From assembly GCF_010731115.1 (NCBI RefSeq), contig NZ_AP022616.1, positions 930,001 to 994,000 of the forward strand: a stretch of 64,000 nucleotides of DNA. The letters run 5' to 3'. The DNA comes from Mycolicibacterium phocaicum. Its GTDB lineage: Bacteria > Actinomycetota > Actinomycetes > Mycobacteriales > Mycobacteriaceae. A program made the position numbers and the translations under genes. This document shows, in pieces, positions 13,380 to 22,222 of this stretch (position 1 is its first letter; each line of letters starts with the position of its first letter). The notes beneath the pieces were generated by a model. The model made no database searches and had not been told where the DNA came from. It saw nothing but the letters and a program-made list of their open reading frames with translations.

Positions 13380-14783
13380 CTAGGCGGCAGTCAGCTCCTG
13401 GCGGCTGCGCTCGACGGCGGCATGCTCGGGCGCCAGGTCCACGCCACGGGTCAGGACGTAGTACACCAGCCCGGACACCGCGAGGCCGACGATGAACGAG
13501 ATGTCCACTCCCCCAAGCAGCTTGGCGATCGGACCTTCGTGGAAGTGCAGTGAGACAAAGGGCACCATCGACACCATGCCGATGAGGTACGCCGCCAGTC
13601 CGCGCCACGACCACCGGCCGTAGATCCCGTCCGGCCGGAAGATGTCGACTATCGAATAGTGGCCGCGCCGAACGAAATAGAAGTCGACCAGATTGACGGC
13701 CGTCCACGGGATCAGGAAGTACAGCATCAGCAGCACGAACGTGTTGAACGACTCGAGGTAACCCTCGGGCAGCGACAGCGCGACGACGAACGCGACCAAC
13801 GACGTCAGCGCGATGCCGAGCACCCGCAGGCGCACGGTCGGCGTGATCGGCCGGAAGGCGTCCAGTGCGCTCATGCTCGTCAGGCTCGCGCCGTAGGCGT
13901 TGACGGACATGATGGTCACCAGCGCGATCGACGCCACCACGACGGTGAAAGTACCGAAGCCAGGCAGTAATTGGTTGCCGACGGTCTGGATCGAGACGAT
14001 CGCGTCCGGCGTCGGCAGCGCCGACGCCAGCACCGCACCCAGAGACATCAGCCATACCGACGAACCCGCGGCACCCAGATACGTCCACCAGATGACGTGC
14101 TTGGCCGAGGTGTTCTCCGGCAGGTAGCGCGAGTAGTCGGACACGTACACCGCATACGAGATCTGGTATCCGGCCGCCGCCGCGAACTGCATCAAAAACA
14201 CCGTCAGCGAGAACTTGCCGCCGTCGGGGACCGCCGCATTCAGGTGCAGGGTCGACAGCGCATAGACGGTGAGCACGCCGAACACGACGATCAGCAGGTA
14301 TGTCAGCCACCGCTGCACGACCATCATCAGGTCGAAGCCGGCGACGGCGATGACGATGGCCGCCACCATCAGGCCGAGATACCAGAGCCAGTTCGGGCCG
14401 GCGAAAACCGTCTTGAAGCCCGACGTGGCGAGGATGGTGTTGAAGACGTTGAAGCCGATGTACACGAAGATCACGGCGATGAACGGGACCAGCGCGCCAC
14501 GCGAGCCGAACTGCGCGCGCGACTGGATCATCTGCGGCAGACCCATCGTGGGCCCCTGGTTGGCGTGGAAACACATGAAGAGCGTCCCGAAGCAAGCACC
14601 GGCGACCGCGGCCAGCACCGACCATCCGGCGGACAGTCCGTTGGCCGGACCGAGGAAGCCCGTGACCATGGTGGTCAGCACGAAGTTCCCGGTGAACCAG
14701 AACGGCGCCTGATGGTGCACCTTGCCCCTGCGTTCCCCTGTCGGAATCCAGTCGATGGAGCGGGTCTCGATTGCGCCTGCCAT
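13380..14783 (-). CDS. NCS1-family transporter
   Basis: An integral membrane protein of 467 residues with about 12 hydrophobic helices. It resembles the nucleobase:cation symporter-1 family (cytosine, purine, allantoin and related permeases), e.g. APFWFTGNFVLTTMVTGFLG and the asparagine-rich helix FVYIGFNVFNT. The substrate is unknown; within this cluster a guanidino or amide intermediate is more likely than a nucleobase, but that is inference. The ATG at 14783 is chosen because AAGGGGA precedes it; an upstream in-frame ATG at 14834 lacks a site. A promoter TTGCCT-18-TACTCT (14849 to 14820, minus strand) overlaps the palindrome at 14845-14860. Confidence 0.85.
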   Translation of the reverse strand: MAGAIETRSIDWIPTGERRGKVHHQAPFWFTGNFVLTTMVTGFLGPANGLSAGWSVLAAVAGACFGTLFMCFHANQGPTMGLPQMIQSRAQFGSRGALVPFIAVIFVYIGFNVFNTILATSGFKTVFAGPNWLWYLGLMVAAIVIAVAGFDLMMVVQRWLTYLLIVVFGVLTVYALSTLHLNAAVPDGGKFSLTVFLMQFAAAAGYQISYAVYVSDYSRYLPENTSAKHVIWWTYLGAAGSSVWLMSLGAVLASALPTPDAIVSIQTVGNQLLPGFGTFTVVVASIALVTIMSVNAYGASLTSMSALDAFRPITPTVRLRVLGIALTSLVAFVVALSLPEGYLESFNTFVLLMLYFLIPWTAVNLVDFYFVRRGHYSIVDIFRPDGIYGRWSWRGLAAYLIGMVSMVPFVSLHFHEGPIAKLLGGVDISFIVGLAVSGLVYYVLTRGVDLAPEHAAVERSRQELTAA

Positions 14784-14844
14784 GGCATCCCCTTTGATGT
14801 GGCTCAGATCACTGGCCTCAGAGTAGGCATTCATCGTCGCCAAA

Positions 14845-14860
14845 GGCAACAATTGTTTCC
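14845..14860. promoter_or_regulatory. Palindromic operator in the NCS1/APC divergent region
   Basis: GGCAACAATTGTTTCC is a palindrome with a single mismatched pair. It covers the -35 (TTGCCT on the minus strand, 14844-14849) of a plausible NCS1 promoter whose -10 is TACTCT (14820-14825), and lies 17 bases before a TTGACA for the plus-strand operon. Related copies lie upstream of the XRE-cupin regulator. Confidence 0.55.
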
Positions 14861-14876
14861 TAGCTCACTCCACATG

Positions 14877-14882
14877 TTGACA
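14877..14882 (+). promoter_or_regulatory. Consensus -35 (TTGACA) for the APC-amidase-monooxygenase operon
   Basis: A perfect TTGACA faces the operon; the best -10 about 18 bases downstream (CACTCT) is weak. This would give a leader of roughly 85 bases before the APC transporter ATG. Confidence 0.35.
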
Positions 14883-15000
14883 GATGGGAGTGACGTACCG
14901 CACTCTGTTACGCGAGTCACAAATCTCGTGGCGCGCCCTCCTCTCCACGGAGCTTCCCTTGGCCATCACCGAGGCCCCCCGGCCGGGCATTCTGCGCGCC

Positions 15001-16398
15001 ATGAGCGCACAAAAATCGGTCGACGACATCGTCGCCGCCAACGAAACCCCGGACGGCCCCCACCTCAAGCGGTCGATGGGTTTCATCCATCTGACCGCCC
15101 TGTCCATCGGCGCGACGCTCGGCACCGGAATCTTCGTCATCCTCGGCGCCGCGGTCCCGAAAGCCGGTCCGGCAGTCCTGCTCTCGTTCATCCTCGCGGC
15201 CGTCACCGCGCTCTTCTCGGCGCTGTCCTACGCCGAACTGGCCGGCACCATCCCCGTCTCCGGCAGCTCCTACTCCTACGCGTACGCCACCCTGGGTGAG
15301 TTCTGGGCCTGGGTGTGCGGCTGGTGCCTCATGCTCGAATACGGAGTCTCGGTCGCCGCCGTCGCCGTCGGCTGGGGCGGCTACATCAACACGCTGCTCC
15401 ACCAGCTGTTCGGCAACGAGCTGCCCGCCGCTGTCACGGGCGCACCCGGTGAGGGCGGCGTCATCAACCTGCCGGCCATCACGATCGTGGTCCTCGCCTC
15501 GATCCTGCTGCTGCGGGGCGCGTCCGAGTCGGCCGTCGTCAACACCGCGATGGTGATCCTCAAGTGCGTCGTGCTGGTGTTCTTCTGCGCCGTCGCGTTC
15601 ACCGCGTTCAAGGCCGGCAACCTGACCCCGTTCATGCCGCTGGGCTTCCTCGGCGTCTCCGCCGCCGCCTCCCAGGTCTTCTTCTCGTACATCGGCTTCG
15701 ACGCGGCATCCACCGCGGGCAACGAGGCCAAGGACCCGAAGCGGGACCTGCCGCGCGCCATCATGGCCTCGTTGCTGATCGTCACGGTGCTGTACCTCGC
15801 CGTCGCGCTGGCCGCCCTCGGCGCCATGAGCTGGACCAAGTTCAGCGCCGACGAAGGCGCCACCCTGGCCGTCGCCCTCAGCGGCATCACCAGCAGCAAT
15901 GTGCCGGCCATCATCCTGTCGATCGGCGCCGTCATCGCCATCGCCAGCGTCGTCCTCGCCGTCCAGTACGGGCAGACCCGCATCCTGTACACCATGGCCG
16001 TCGACGGCCTGGTGCCCGCGCTGTTCGCCAAGATCAACCCGCGGACATTCGTGCCGACCTGGAACATCGTCATCTGCGGCGTCGTCGTGTCACTGCTCGC
16101 CGGTTTCGTGTCGCTGGGTGAGCTGGCCAACGCCACCTCGATCGGCTGCCTCTTCGCCTTCGCGCTGGTCAACATCGCCGTCATCATCCTGCGGCGCACG
16201 CGCCCCGATCTGCATCGCACGTTCCGCCTGCGGCTGTTCCCCGTCGCACCGGTGCTGGGTTTCCTGTTCTGCTGTTACCTGATGTGGGCCCTGCCCGTCG
16301 CGACGTGGATCGCGTTCGGCATCTGGGGTGCCCTCGGCCTGGCGGTGTACTTCGGCTACAGCATCCGCAAGTCGAAGCTGCGCGTGGACGCCGCGTAG
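15001..16398 (+). CDS. APC-family amino-acid transporter (cationic amino-acid type)
   Basis: A 465-residue permease with about 12 transmembrane helices. The first helix has the APC signature ALSIGATLGTGIFVILG and the loop AELAGTIPVSGSSYSYAYAT is typical of the CAT branch (RocE/YfnA-like) that carries cationic amino acids. It is the first gene of an operon with the amidase and monooxygenase and would import their substrate, probably arginine. The frame is open further upstream (ATG 14884), but homology begins near MSAQKSVDD, so the ATG at 15001 is used although no ribosome-binding site is obvious. Its stop codon directly abuts the amidase ATG. Confidence 0.88.
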   Translation: MSAQKSVDDIVAANETPDGPHLKRSMGFIHLTALSIGATLGTGIFVILGAAVPKAGPAVLLSFILAAVTALFSALSYAELAGTIPVSGSSYSYAYATLGEFWAWVCGWCLMLEYGVSVAAVAVGWGGYINTLLHQLFGNELPAAVTGAPGEGGVINLPAITIVVLASILLLRGASESAVVNTAMVILKCVVLVFFCAVAFTAFKAGNLTPFMPLGFLGVSAAASQVFFSYIGFDAASTAGNEAKDPKRDLPRAIMASLLIVTVLYLAVALAALGAMSWTKFSADEGATLAVALSGITSSNVPAIILSIGAVIAIASVVLAVQYGQTRILYTMAVDGLVPALFAKINPRTFVPTWNIVICGVVVSLLAGFVSLGELANATSIGCLFAFALVNIAVIILRRTRPDLHRTFRLRLFPVAPVLGFLFCCYLMWALPVATWIAFGIWGALGLAVYFGYSIRKSKLRVDAA

Positions 16399-17193
16399 AT
16401 GATCACCGTCGGCATGTTCCAAGGCCCGCAGGAATCCGGGACCGTCGCCGAGAATCTCAAGGCCATCGCCGCGGCGGCCCGGCGGGCCGCCGACGCCGGC
16501 TGCCGGATCCTCGTCACGCCCGAGATGTCGGCCACGGGTTACAACATCGGCACCGAGATCGCCGCCCGCGCCGAGTCCGCCGACGGCCCGATCTTCCAGG
16601 CGGTCCGGAACATCGCGCGCGACAACGGGATCGCCGTCGTCTACGGGTATCCCGAGGTCACGGAAGGCATGCCATACAACAGCGTCCAGGTCGTCGACCG
16701 GGACGGCGCAGCCCTGGCCAACTACCGCAAGACCCACCTGTATGGCTTCGACCGCGAGTTCTTCACCCCGGGCGCCGACTGGGTCGCGCAGTTCGAACTC
16801 GACGGCGTCACCTGCGGACTGCTGATCTGCTATGACATCGAATTCCCGGAGAACGCCCGCGCGCACGCCGACGCCGGCACCCAGTGGCTCGTCGTCCCCA
16901 CCGGGCTCATGGAGCCGTGGAGTTTCGTTGCGACGCATATCGTTCCGGCGCGCGCCTACGAGAGCCAGCTGTTCCTGTCGTACGTCAACCGCACGGGCTT
17001 CGAGAACGGCCTCGAGTACTGCGGACTGAGCTGCACCATCGCGCCCGACACGACCGAACTGTGTCGCGCCGGCCGGACCGAGGACCTCCTCGTCACCCAC
17101 ATCGATCCCGCCGTGGTGGCCGTGTCCCGCGCCGTCAACACCCATCTCGGCGATCGCCGCCGAGATCTCTACCAGGAGAACCAGACCCGATGA
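16399..17193 (+). CDS. Nitrilase-superfamily amidase (guanidinobutyramidase / 5-aminovaleramidase type)
   Basis: Hydrolyses a short-chain amide to acid plus ammonia. The 264-residue protein shows the Glu-Lys-Cys triad of the nitrilase superfamily: Glu42 (TPEMSATGYN), Lys111 (YRKTHLYG) and Cys144 (LLICYDIEFPENAR). It resembles DavA, the 5-aminovaleramidase that works after lysine 2-monooxygenase in Pseudomonas. The ureohydrolase in this cluster points to 4-guanidinobutyramide, the amide formed from arginine, as substrate. The ATG follows the transporter stop without a gap, and the end overlaps the monooxygenase start (ATGA), so the two enzymes are probably made in step. Confidence 0.88.
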   Translation: MITVGMFQGPQESGTVAENLKAIAAAARRAADAGCRILVTPEMSATGYNIGTEIAARAESADGPIFQAVRNIARDNGIAVVYGYPEVTEGMPYNSVQVVDRDGAALANYRKTHLYGFDREFFTPGADWVAQFELDGVTCGLLICYDIEFPENARAHADAGTQWLVVPTGLMEPWSFVATHIVPARAYESQLFLSYVNRTGFENGLEYCGLSCTIAPDTTELCRAGRTEDLLVTHIDPAVVAVSRAVNTHLGDRRRDLYQENQTR

Positions 17194-18911
17194 CCGTCCC
17201 CCAGCCCATCGAAGAGACGCAGCTGTCGGAGACCGGACCGCGGTCGTCCGACAAGCCGATCACCATGTTCGGTCCCGACTTCCCGTTCGCGTACGACGAC
17301 TACGTGTCCTCCGCCGACGGCCTCGGCGAGATCCCGGCCGACCGCCACGGCACCGAGGTCGCGATCGTCGGCGCCGGTTGCGCGGGCCTCACCGCCGCCT
17401 ACGAACTCATGAAGATGGGCCTGAAACCCGTTGTGTACGAGGCGGATCAGATCGGCGGCCGGATGCGGTCCATCCCGTTTGAGCACGCCCCGGACGCGGT
17501 CGCCGAGATGGGCGCCATGCGCTTCCCACCCACGTCGACGACGCTGTACCAGTACTTCGACAAGGTCGGCATCGAGACCATCGAATTCCCGAACCCGCTG
17601 GGCCCCGCGACGCCCAGCACCGTTGTCGACCTCAAGGGCCAGACGTACTACGCCGAGAAGCTCGCCGACCTGCCGCAGGCCTTCACCGACGTCGCCGACG
17701 CCTGGCGCAAGACGCTCGAGGACGGCGCCGACCTGCACGCGATCCAGAACGCCATCCGCGAACGCGACACCCAGGCCCTGAAGTCCGCGTGGGGCAAGCT
17801 CGTTCGCGAACTCGACGACGAGACGTTCTGGGGCTTTCTGACCAAGTCGCACCACTTCAAGTCGTTCGAGCTGCGCGAGATCTTCGGCAAGGTCGGCTTC
17901 GGCACGGGCGGCTGGGACACCGACTACCCGAGCTCGATGCTCGAAATCCTGCGCGTGGTGCTCACCGAGGCCGACGACAACCACCGCGGCGTGGTCGGCG
18001 GTTCGCAGCAACTGCCGCTGCGGTTGTGGAAGCGTTCCCCGCAGCGCCTCGCCCACTGGCCCGCCGGTACCTCGCTCGAATCGCTGCACGGCGGCCGGAC
18101 CCGCGGCGCCGTCACCGACATCCGGCGCATGCACCCGAACCGCTACACCATCACCGACGCCGACGGCGAGACGCGCACCTACGACGCCGTCATCGTCACC
18201 GCCCAATCGTGGATGCTGCTCAACAACATTCGCTGCGACGACGACCTGTTCCCGTCCAACGTGTGGTCGGCCATCGAGCAGACGCACTACATGGGTTCGT
18301 CCAAGGTGTTCATACTGGTCGACCGCCCGTTCTGGAAGGACAAGGACGCTCAGGGCCGCGACGTCATGTCGATGACTCTGACCGACCGGATGAGCCGCGG
18401 CACCTATCTGCTCGACCAGGGGCTCGACGCCGACGGCAACGAGAAGCCCGGCGTCATCTGCCTGTCGTACACCTGGGAGGACGACTCCCGGAAGATCGTG
18501 CCGCTGGGCGCCACCGAGCGCATGGATCTGATGCTCAAGTCGCTGCAGGCGATCTACCCGAACGTGGACATCCGCAGCCACATCATCGAGACGCCCAAGA
18601 CGGTCTCATGGGAGACCGAGCGCAACTTCATGGGTGCATTCAAGGCGAACCTGCCGGGCCACTACCGCTACCAGGAGCTGCTGTACACGCACTTCATGCA
18701 GCGTGACCTCGACGCGCGCCATCGCGGCATCTACCTGGCGGGCGACGACATCTCGTGGACGGCGGGCTGGGCAGAGGGCGCGATCACCACGGCGCTCAAC
18801 GCGGTGTGGGCCGTGATGGACCAGTTCGGCGGGTCGACCTCGCCCACCAACCCCGGTCCGGGCGACGTCTTCGACATGATCGCCCCGGTCCGGCTGACCG
18901 ACGAAATCTAA
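17190..18911 (+). CDS. FAD-dependent amino-acid 2-monooxygenase (lysine/arginine type)
   Basis: Oxidatively decarboxylates an amino acid to the amide one carbon shorter. The 573-residue flavoprotein has the FAD-binding GAGCAG motif at residues 61-66, a second flavin motif (GGRMRSIPFEHAPD), MGAMRFPP, and near the C-terminus GIYLAGDDISWTAGW. Similarity is closest to lysine 2-monooxygenase (DavB) and tryptophan 2-monooxygenase, from the opening KPITMFGPDFPFAYDDY to the ending TNPGPGDVF. With a downstream-type amidase and a ureohydrolase nearby, arginine 2-monooxygenase is the best reading; lysine or another L-amino acid cannot be excluded. Start overlaps the amidase stop. Confidence 0.88.
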   Translation: MTVPQPIEETQLSETGPRSSDKPITMFGPDFPFAYDDYVSSADGLGEIPADRHGTEVAIVGAGCAGLTAAYELMKMGLKPVVYEADQIGGRMRSIPFEHAPDAVAEMGAMRFPPTSTTLYQYFDKVGIETIEFPNPLGPATPSTVVDLKGQTYYAEKLADLPQAFTDVADAWRKTLEDGADLHAIQNAIRERDTQALKSAWGKLVRELDDETFWGFLTKSHHFKSFELREIFGKVGFGTGGWDTDYPSSMLEILRVVLTEADDNHRGVVGGSQQLPLRLWKRSPQRLAHWPAGTSLESLHGGRTRGAVTDIRRMHPNRYTITDADGETRTYDAVIVTAQSWMLLNNIRCDDDLFPSNVWSAIEQTHYMGSSKVFILVDRPFWKDKDAQGRDVMSMTLTDRMSRGTYLLDQGLDADGNEKPGVICLSYTWEDDSRKIVPLGATERMDLMLKSLQAIYPNVDIRSHIIETPKTVSWETERNFMGAFKANLPGHYRYQELLYTHFMQRDLDARHRGIYLAGDDISWTAGWAEGAITTALNAVWAVMDQFGGSTSPTNPGPGDVFDMIAPVRLTDEI

Positions 18912-18976
18912 GGAGCACCAACGGGTTACGCCGCGACTGTCCGGTCACGGCGAAAGGGGCTGGGCCGCAGGGTCGT

Positions 18977-19171
18977 TCAGGCGATCTTGCGGCTGCGGTG
19001 GTTCGGGCCGCCGCGGCTGCGCATCACCGCGCCGGACTGCACCAGCATGCTGTGCACCGACCCATAGGATTTTCCGGACGTGGCCACCAATGACCTGATA
19101 CTGGCGCCGCTCTCGTAGGCGTTACGCAGCTGGGTCATCATCTGGTCGCGAGATGCCTTGGATTGCCTCAT
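18977..19171 (-). CDS. Small helix-turn-helix protein (Rv1473A-like)
   Basis: A basic 64-residue protein made almost entirely of a helix-turn-helix (GASIRSLVATSGKSYGSVHS), with a C-terminal arginine-rich tail. It is the counterpart of Rv1473A, annotated in M. tuberculosis as a possible regulator; targets are unknown. The ATG at 19171 has AGGGGA upstream. It lies 96 bases downstream of the ABC-F gene on the same strand and could be co-transcribed with it. Confidence 0.82.
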   Translation of the reverse strand: MRQSKASRDQMMTQLRNAYESGASIRSLVATSGKSYGSVHSMLVQSGAVMRSRGGPNHRSRKIA

Positions 19172-19267
19172 CGCCGGTCCCCTGACTCTCCCCCGGCGGT
19201 ATACCGGGCTGACGGGAATCAGCGTAAGAACAGCGCTCGCTCGGCGCGGGCGATTCGGTGAATCAGG

Positions 19268-20893
19268 TCAGGCCAATTCGATGAGATCGCGGTAGGTGTC
19301 CGACCAGAAGTCCTCGGTGGCGTCGGGCAGCAGCAGCACGCGCTGCGGATTGAGCGCTTCGGCCGCGCCCGGATCGTGCGTCACGAGCACCACCGAACCG
19401 GCGTAACTGCGCAGCGCGTCGAGCACCTGCTCGCGCGACGCCGGATCGAGGTTGTTGGTCGGCTCGTCGAGCAGCAGCACGTTGGCAGTCGAGGCGACCA
19501 GGCCGGCCAGCGCCAACCGGGTCTTCTCACCACCGGACAGCGTGCCGGCGGGCTGATCCAGCTGCGGGCCCGTGAACATGAACGCGCCCAGCAGGCCACG
19601 CAGATCCTGTTCCCCGGTGTCTGGGGCGGCGTGCCGGATGTTCTCCCACACCGTCGCGGCGTTGTCGAGGGTGTCGTGCTCCTGCGCGAAGTACCCGATC
19701 TTGAGGCCGTAGCCCGGTTCGATGCCGCCGGCGTCGGCGGTCTCCACCCCGGCCAGCAGGCGCAACAGCGTCGTCTTACCGGCGCCGTTGAGGCCGAGGA
19801 CCACGACCCGCGAACCCCGGTCGATCGCGAGGTCCACGCCGGTGAAGATCTCCAGCGAGCCGTAGGTCTTGGTCAGGCCCTTGACGATCAGCGGGGTCTT
19901 GCCGCACGGCGCCGGCGTCGGGAACTTGATCTTGGCGACCTTGTCGGCCACCCGCTCGGCGTCGAGCTCGGCGATCATGCGCTCGGCGCGGCGCAGCATG
20001 TTCTGTGCGGCAACGGCTTTGGTGGCCTTGGCGCCCATCTTGGCGGCCTGCGCCCGCAGCGCACCCGCCTTCTTCTCGGCGTTGGCGCGCTCACGGCGCC
20101 GGCGCTGCTCGTCGGTGGCGCGGGCGTCGAGGTACTTCTGCCAGCCCATGTTGTAGACGTCGGCCTCGCCGCGCACGGCGTCGAGGAACCACACCCGGTT
20201 CACCACGTCGGCGAGCAGTTCGACGTCGTGGCTGATGACCACGAGACCGCCGGTGTGGCTCTGCAGGAACGTGCGCAGCCAACCGATGGAGTCGGCGTCG
20301 AGGTGGTTGGTCGGCTCATCCAGCAGCAGCGTGGTGTTGGAACCGGAGCCCTCCGAGGCCGCGAACAGGATGCGGGCCAGTTCGATACGGCGACGCTGAC
20401 CACCGGACAGGGTCCGCAGCGGCTGCGTCAGCACCCGGTCCGGCAGGCCCAGGCTGGCGCAGATGCGGCCGGCGTCGCTCTCGGCGGCGTATCCACCGAG
20501 GGCCGAAAACCGTTCCTCCAGAACGCCGTACCGGCGCACCGCCTTGTCGCGGGCGGCCTCGTCGACCACCTCGGCCATGATGGCCTGCTGCTTCTCCAGG
20601 TCGGCCAGCAGCGTGTCCAGGCCGCGGGCCGAGAGCACCCGGTCGCGGGCCAGGACGTCCAGATCGCCTTCCTTCGGATCCTGCGGCAGGTAACCGACCT
20701 CGCCGATGCGCTCGACCGTCCCGGCATACGGCTGGCCTTCACCGGCCAGGATGCGCAGCGTCGTGGTCTTGCCGGCACCGTTGCGGCCGACCAGACCGAT
20801 CCGGTCGCCCGGCTGGATCCGCAGCGCGGAACCCTCGAAGGCCAGCAGCGTGCGCGCTCCGGCGCGGACCTCCAGGTCCGTTGCGGTGATCAC
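19268..20893 (-). CDS. ABC-F family ATPase (Rv1473-like)
   Basis: A soluble protein of 541 residues with two ABC domains and no membrane segment, which places it in the ABC-F group of ribosome-associated ATPases. Walker A occurs twice (GRNGAGKT near residue 37, GLNGAGKT near residue 350). Signature motifs LSGGQRRR and LSGGEKTR and Walker B LLLDEPTNHLD and LLLDEPTNNLD are intact. A lysine/arginine-rich linker (about residues 245-310) separates the domains, as in EttA-like factors. Some ABC-F proteins give ribosome-protection antibiotic resistance; whether this one does is not evident. GTG start; echA12 lies 40 bases upstream. Confidence 0.92.
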   Translation of the reverse strand: MITATDLEVRAGARTLLAFEGSALRIQPGDRIGLVGRNGAGKTTTLRILAGEGQPYAGTVERIGEVGYLPQDPKEGDLDVLARDRVLSARGLDTLLADLEKQQAIMAEVVDEAARDKAVRRYGVLEERFSALGGYAAESDAGRICASLGLPDRVLTQPLRTLSGGQRRRIELARILFAASEGSGSNTTLLLDEPTNHLDADSIGWLRTFLQSHTGGLVVISHDVELLADVVNRVWFLDAVRGEADVYNMGWQKYLDARATDEQRRRRERANAEKKAGALRAQAAKMGAKATKAVAAQNMLRRAERMIAELDAERVADKVAKIKFPTPAPCGKTPLIVKGLTKTYGSLEIFTGVDLAIDRGSRVVVLGLNGAGKTTLLRLLAGVETADAGGIEPGYGLKIGYFAQEHDTLDNAATVWENIRHAAPDTGEQDLRGLLGAFMFTGPQLDQPAGTLSGGEKTRLALAGLVASTANVLLLDEPTNNLDPASREQVLDALRSYAGSVVLVTHDPGAAEALNPQRVLLLPDATEDFWSDTYRDLIELA

Positions 20894-20933
20894 GCTGCTG
20901 CCTCCTTAGCTGTGCCGGGCGGTCCGTGCCGGC

Positions 20934-21764
20934 TTACTTGTCGTCCGTGAAGACCGCGGGTCGTTTCTCGGCGCGCGCAGCAACCGCCTCTTCGAAGTTG
21001 GCGGTGAGCAGTCGGATGAAGAGCTGACCCAGGCCTTCGGCCTGCATATGGCTCTCCAGACTACCGGCGTCCAGTCCACTCCAGAGAGTCCGCTTGGTCA
21101 ATTCAATTCCCGGGCGGGAGAACGAGCCGATGCGCTCGGCCATGTCGAAGCAGGTTTGCAGGAGCTGATCGTCGGCGACGGTCCGCGACACCAGACCGAT
21201 CCGCTCGGCCTCCGCCGAGTCGATGTCCCGTCCGGTGAGCATCACCTCGAACGCCCGCGACGTGCCGATGGCCCGCGGCAGCAGATAGGACAGGCCCAAT
21301 TCGCTCGCCGTCAGACCGTTGTTGATGCCCGCGGCCCGGAAGTAGGCGCCCTCGCCGGCGACGCGGATGTCGCACGCCAGCGCGAGGCACAGGCCACCGC
21401 CGATCGCCGCCCCGTTGACCGCCGCGATAACCGGTTGATGCAGCTTGCGTAGGGCGAGGATGACGTCGTCGAGCACTTCCATGGACCGCAGCGCGAACGT
21501 CGGCCGGGTGAGCCCCGCGACGTGCGGCACCGAGCCGGCCGACTTGTGGTCGGCGCCGGAGGAGAACCCGCGCCCCGCGCCGGTCAGGACGACCGCGCGC
21601 ACATCGTTGTCGTTGGTGACGTCATCGAGCGCCGCCTTGAGCGGGACCATGACGTCGAACGCCATCGAGTTCATCCGCTCGGGGCGGTTCAGGGTGACCA
21701 GCGCCACGCCGGGGCGCGGGCGGTCGACGAGTACCAGTGGGTTCTGTTCGGTCACGCCCTGCAC
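20934..21764 (-). CDS. echA12: Enoyl-CoA hydratase/isomerase family protein
   Basis: A crotonase-fold protein of 276 residues. The oxyanion-hole motifs are visible (GAGRGFSSGADHK near residue 65 and NGAAIGGGLCLALACD near residue 118). It corresponds by position and length to EchA12 (Rv1472). Crotonases hydrate enoyl-CoA or catalyse related isomerisations; the exact substrate is unknown. Two GTG starts are possible, 21764 and 21755. It lies between the thioredoxin gene upstream and the ABC-F gene downstream, all on the minus strand with short gaps, suggesting one transcript. Confidence 0.9.
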   Translation of the reverse strand: MQGVTEQNPLVLVDRPRPGVALVTLNRPERMNSMAFDVMVPLKAALDDVTNDNDVRAVVLTGAGRGFSSGADHKSAGSVPHVAGLTRPTFALRSMEVLDDVILALRKLHQPVIAAVNGAAIGGGLCLALACDIRVAGEGAYFRAAGINNGLTASELGLSYLLPRAIGTSRAFEVMLTGRDIDSAEAERIGLVSRTVADDQLLQTCFDMAERIGSFSRPGIELTKRTLWSGLDAGSLESHMQAEGLGQLFIRLLTANFEEAVAARAEKRPAVFTDDK

Positions 21765-21811
21765 GCTAGCGGGTGCGCAATGTCACACCCGCCGGCAGTG
21801 CTCGGCCGGGC

Positions 21812-22177
21812 TCAGGCGTCGGTGCCGTCGCCCTTTTCGGCCATCGCGGCGTCGATGTCGAATTCCTTGATCTGGCTGATGACCTCGTCGAGCTGATTGG
21901 CCGCCAGCATGCCCGAGTGCCGGAACACCAGCTGGCCCTTCTTGAACGCCATCAGGGTCGGGATGGCCTGGATTTCGGCCGCGGAGGCCAGCGCCTGCTC
22001 GGCCTCGGTGTCGACCTTGGCGTGGAAGACGTCGGGGTGCTTCTCGGACGATGCGGTGAACGTCGGAGCGAACGCCCGGCACGGCCCGCACCATGACGCC
22101 CAGAAGTCCACCAGCACGATGTCGTTGTCGCTGATGATGCCGTTGAATTCGGCGGCGGTGATGTCCTTGGTGCTCAC
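21812..22177 (-). CDS. trxB1: Thioredoxin
   Basis: A thiol-disulfide oxidoreductase of 121 residues. The active site WCGPC has Cys30 and Cys33, the cis-proline is in AIPTLMAF, and no signal peptide is present, so it is cytosolic. The position matches Rv1471 (trxB1). The trxA and ctpD genes that precede it in M. tuberculosis are absent here and an Old Yellow Enzyme gene stands in their place. GTG start at 22177 with GGGAGA upstream. Confidence 0.95.
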   Translation of the reverse strand: MSTKDITAAEFNGIISDNDIVLVDFWASWCGPCRAFAPTFTASSEKHPDVFHAKVDTEAEQALASAAEIQAIPTLMAFKKGQLVFRHSGMLAANQLDEVISQIKEFDIDAAMAEKGDGTDA

Positions 22178-22222
22178 GCTTCTCCCAACATTGCGGTGTA
22201 CCTGCTTGTTCCCAGTATCTGG

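Noticed and set aside
17190..18911. Tryptophan 2-monooxygenase (auxin pathway)
   Set aside because: Similarity is to the same superfamily, but the ureohydrolase and DavA-like amidase fit a basic amino acid better than tryptophan.
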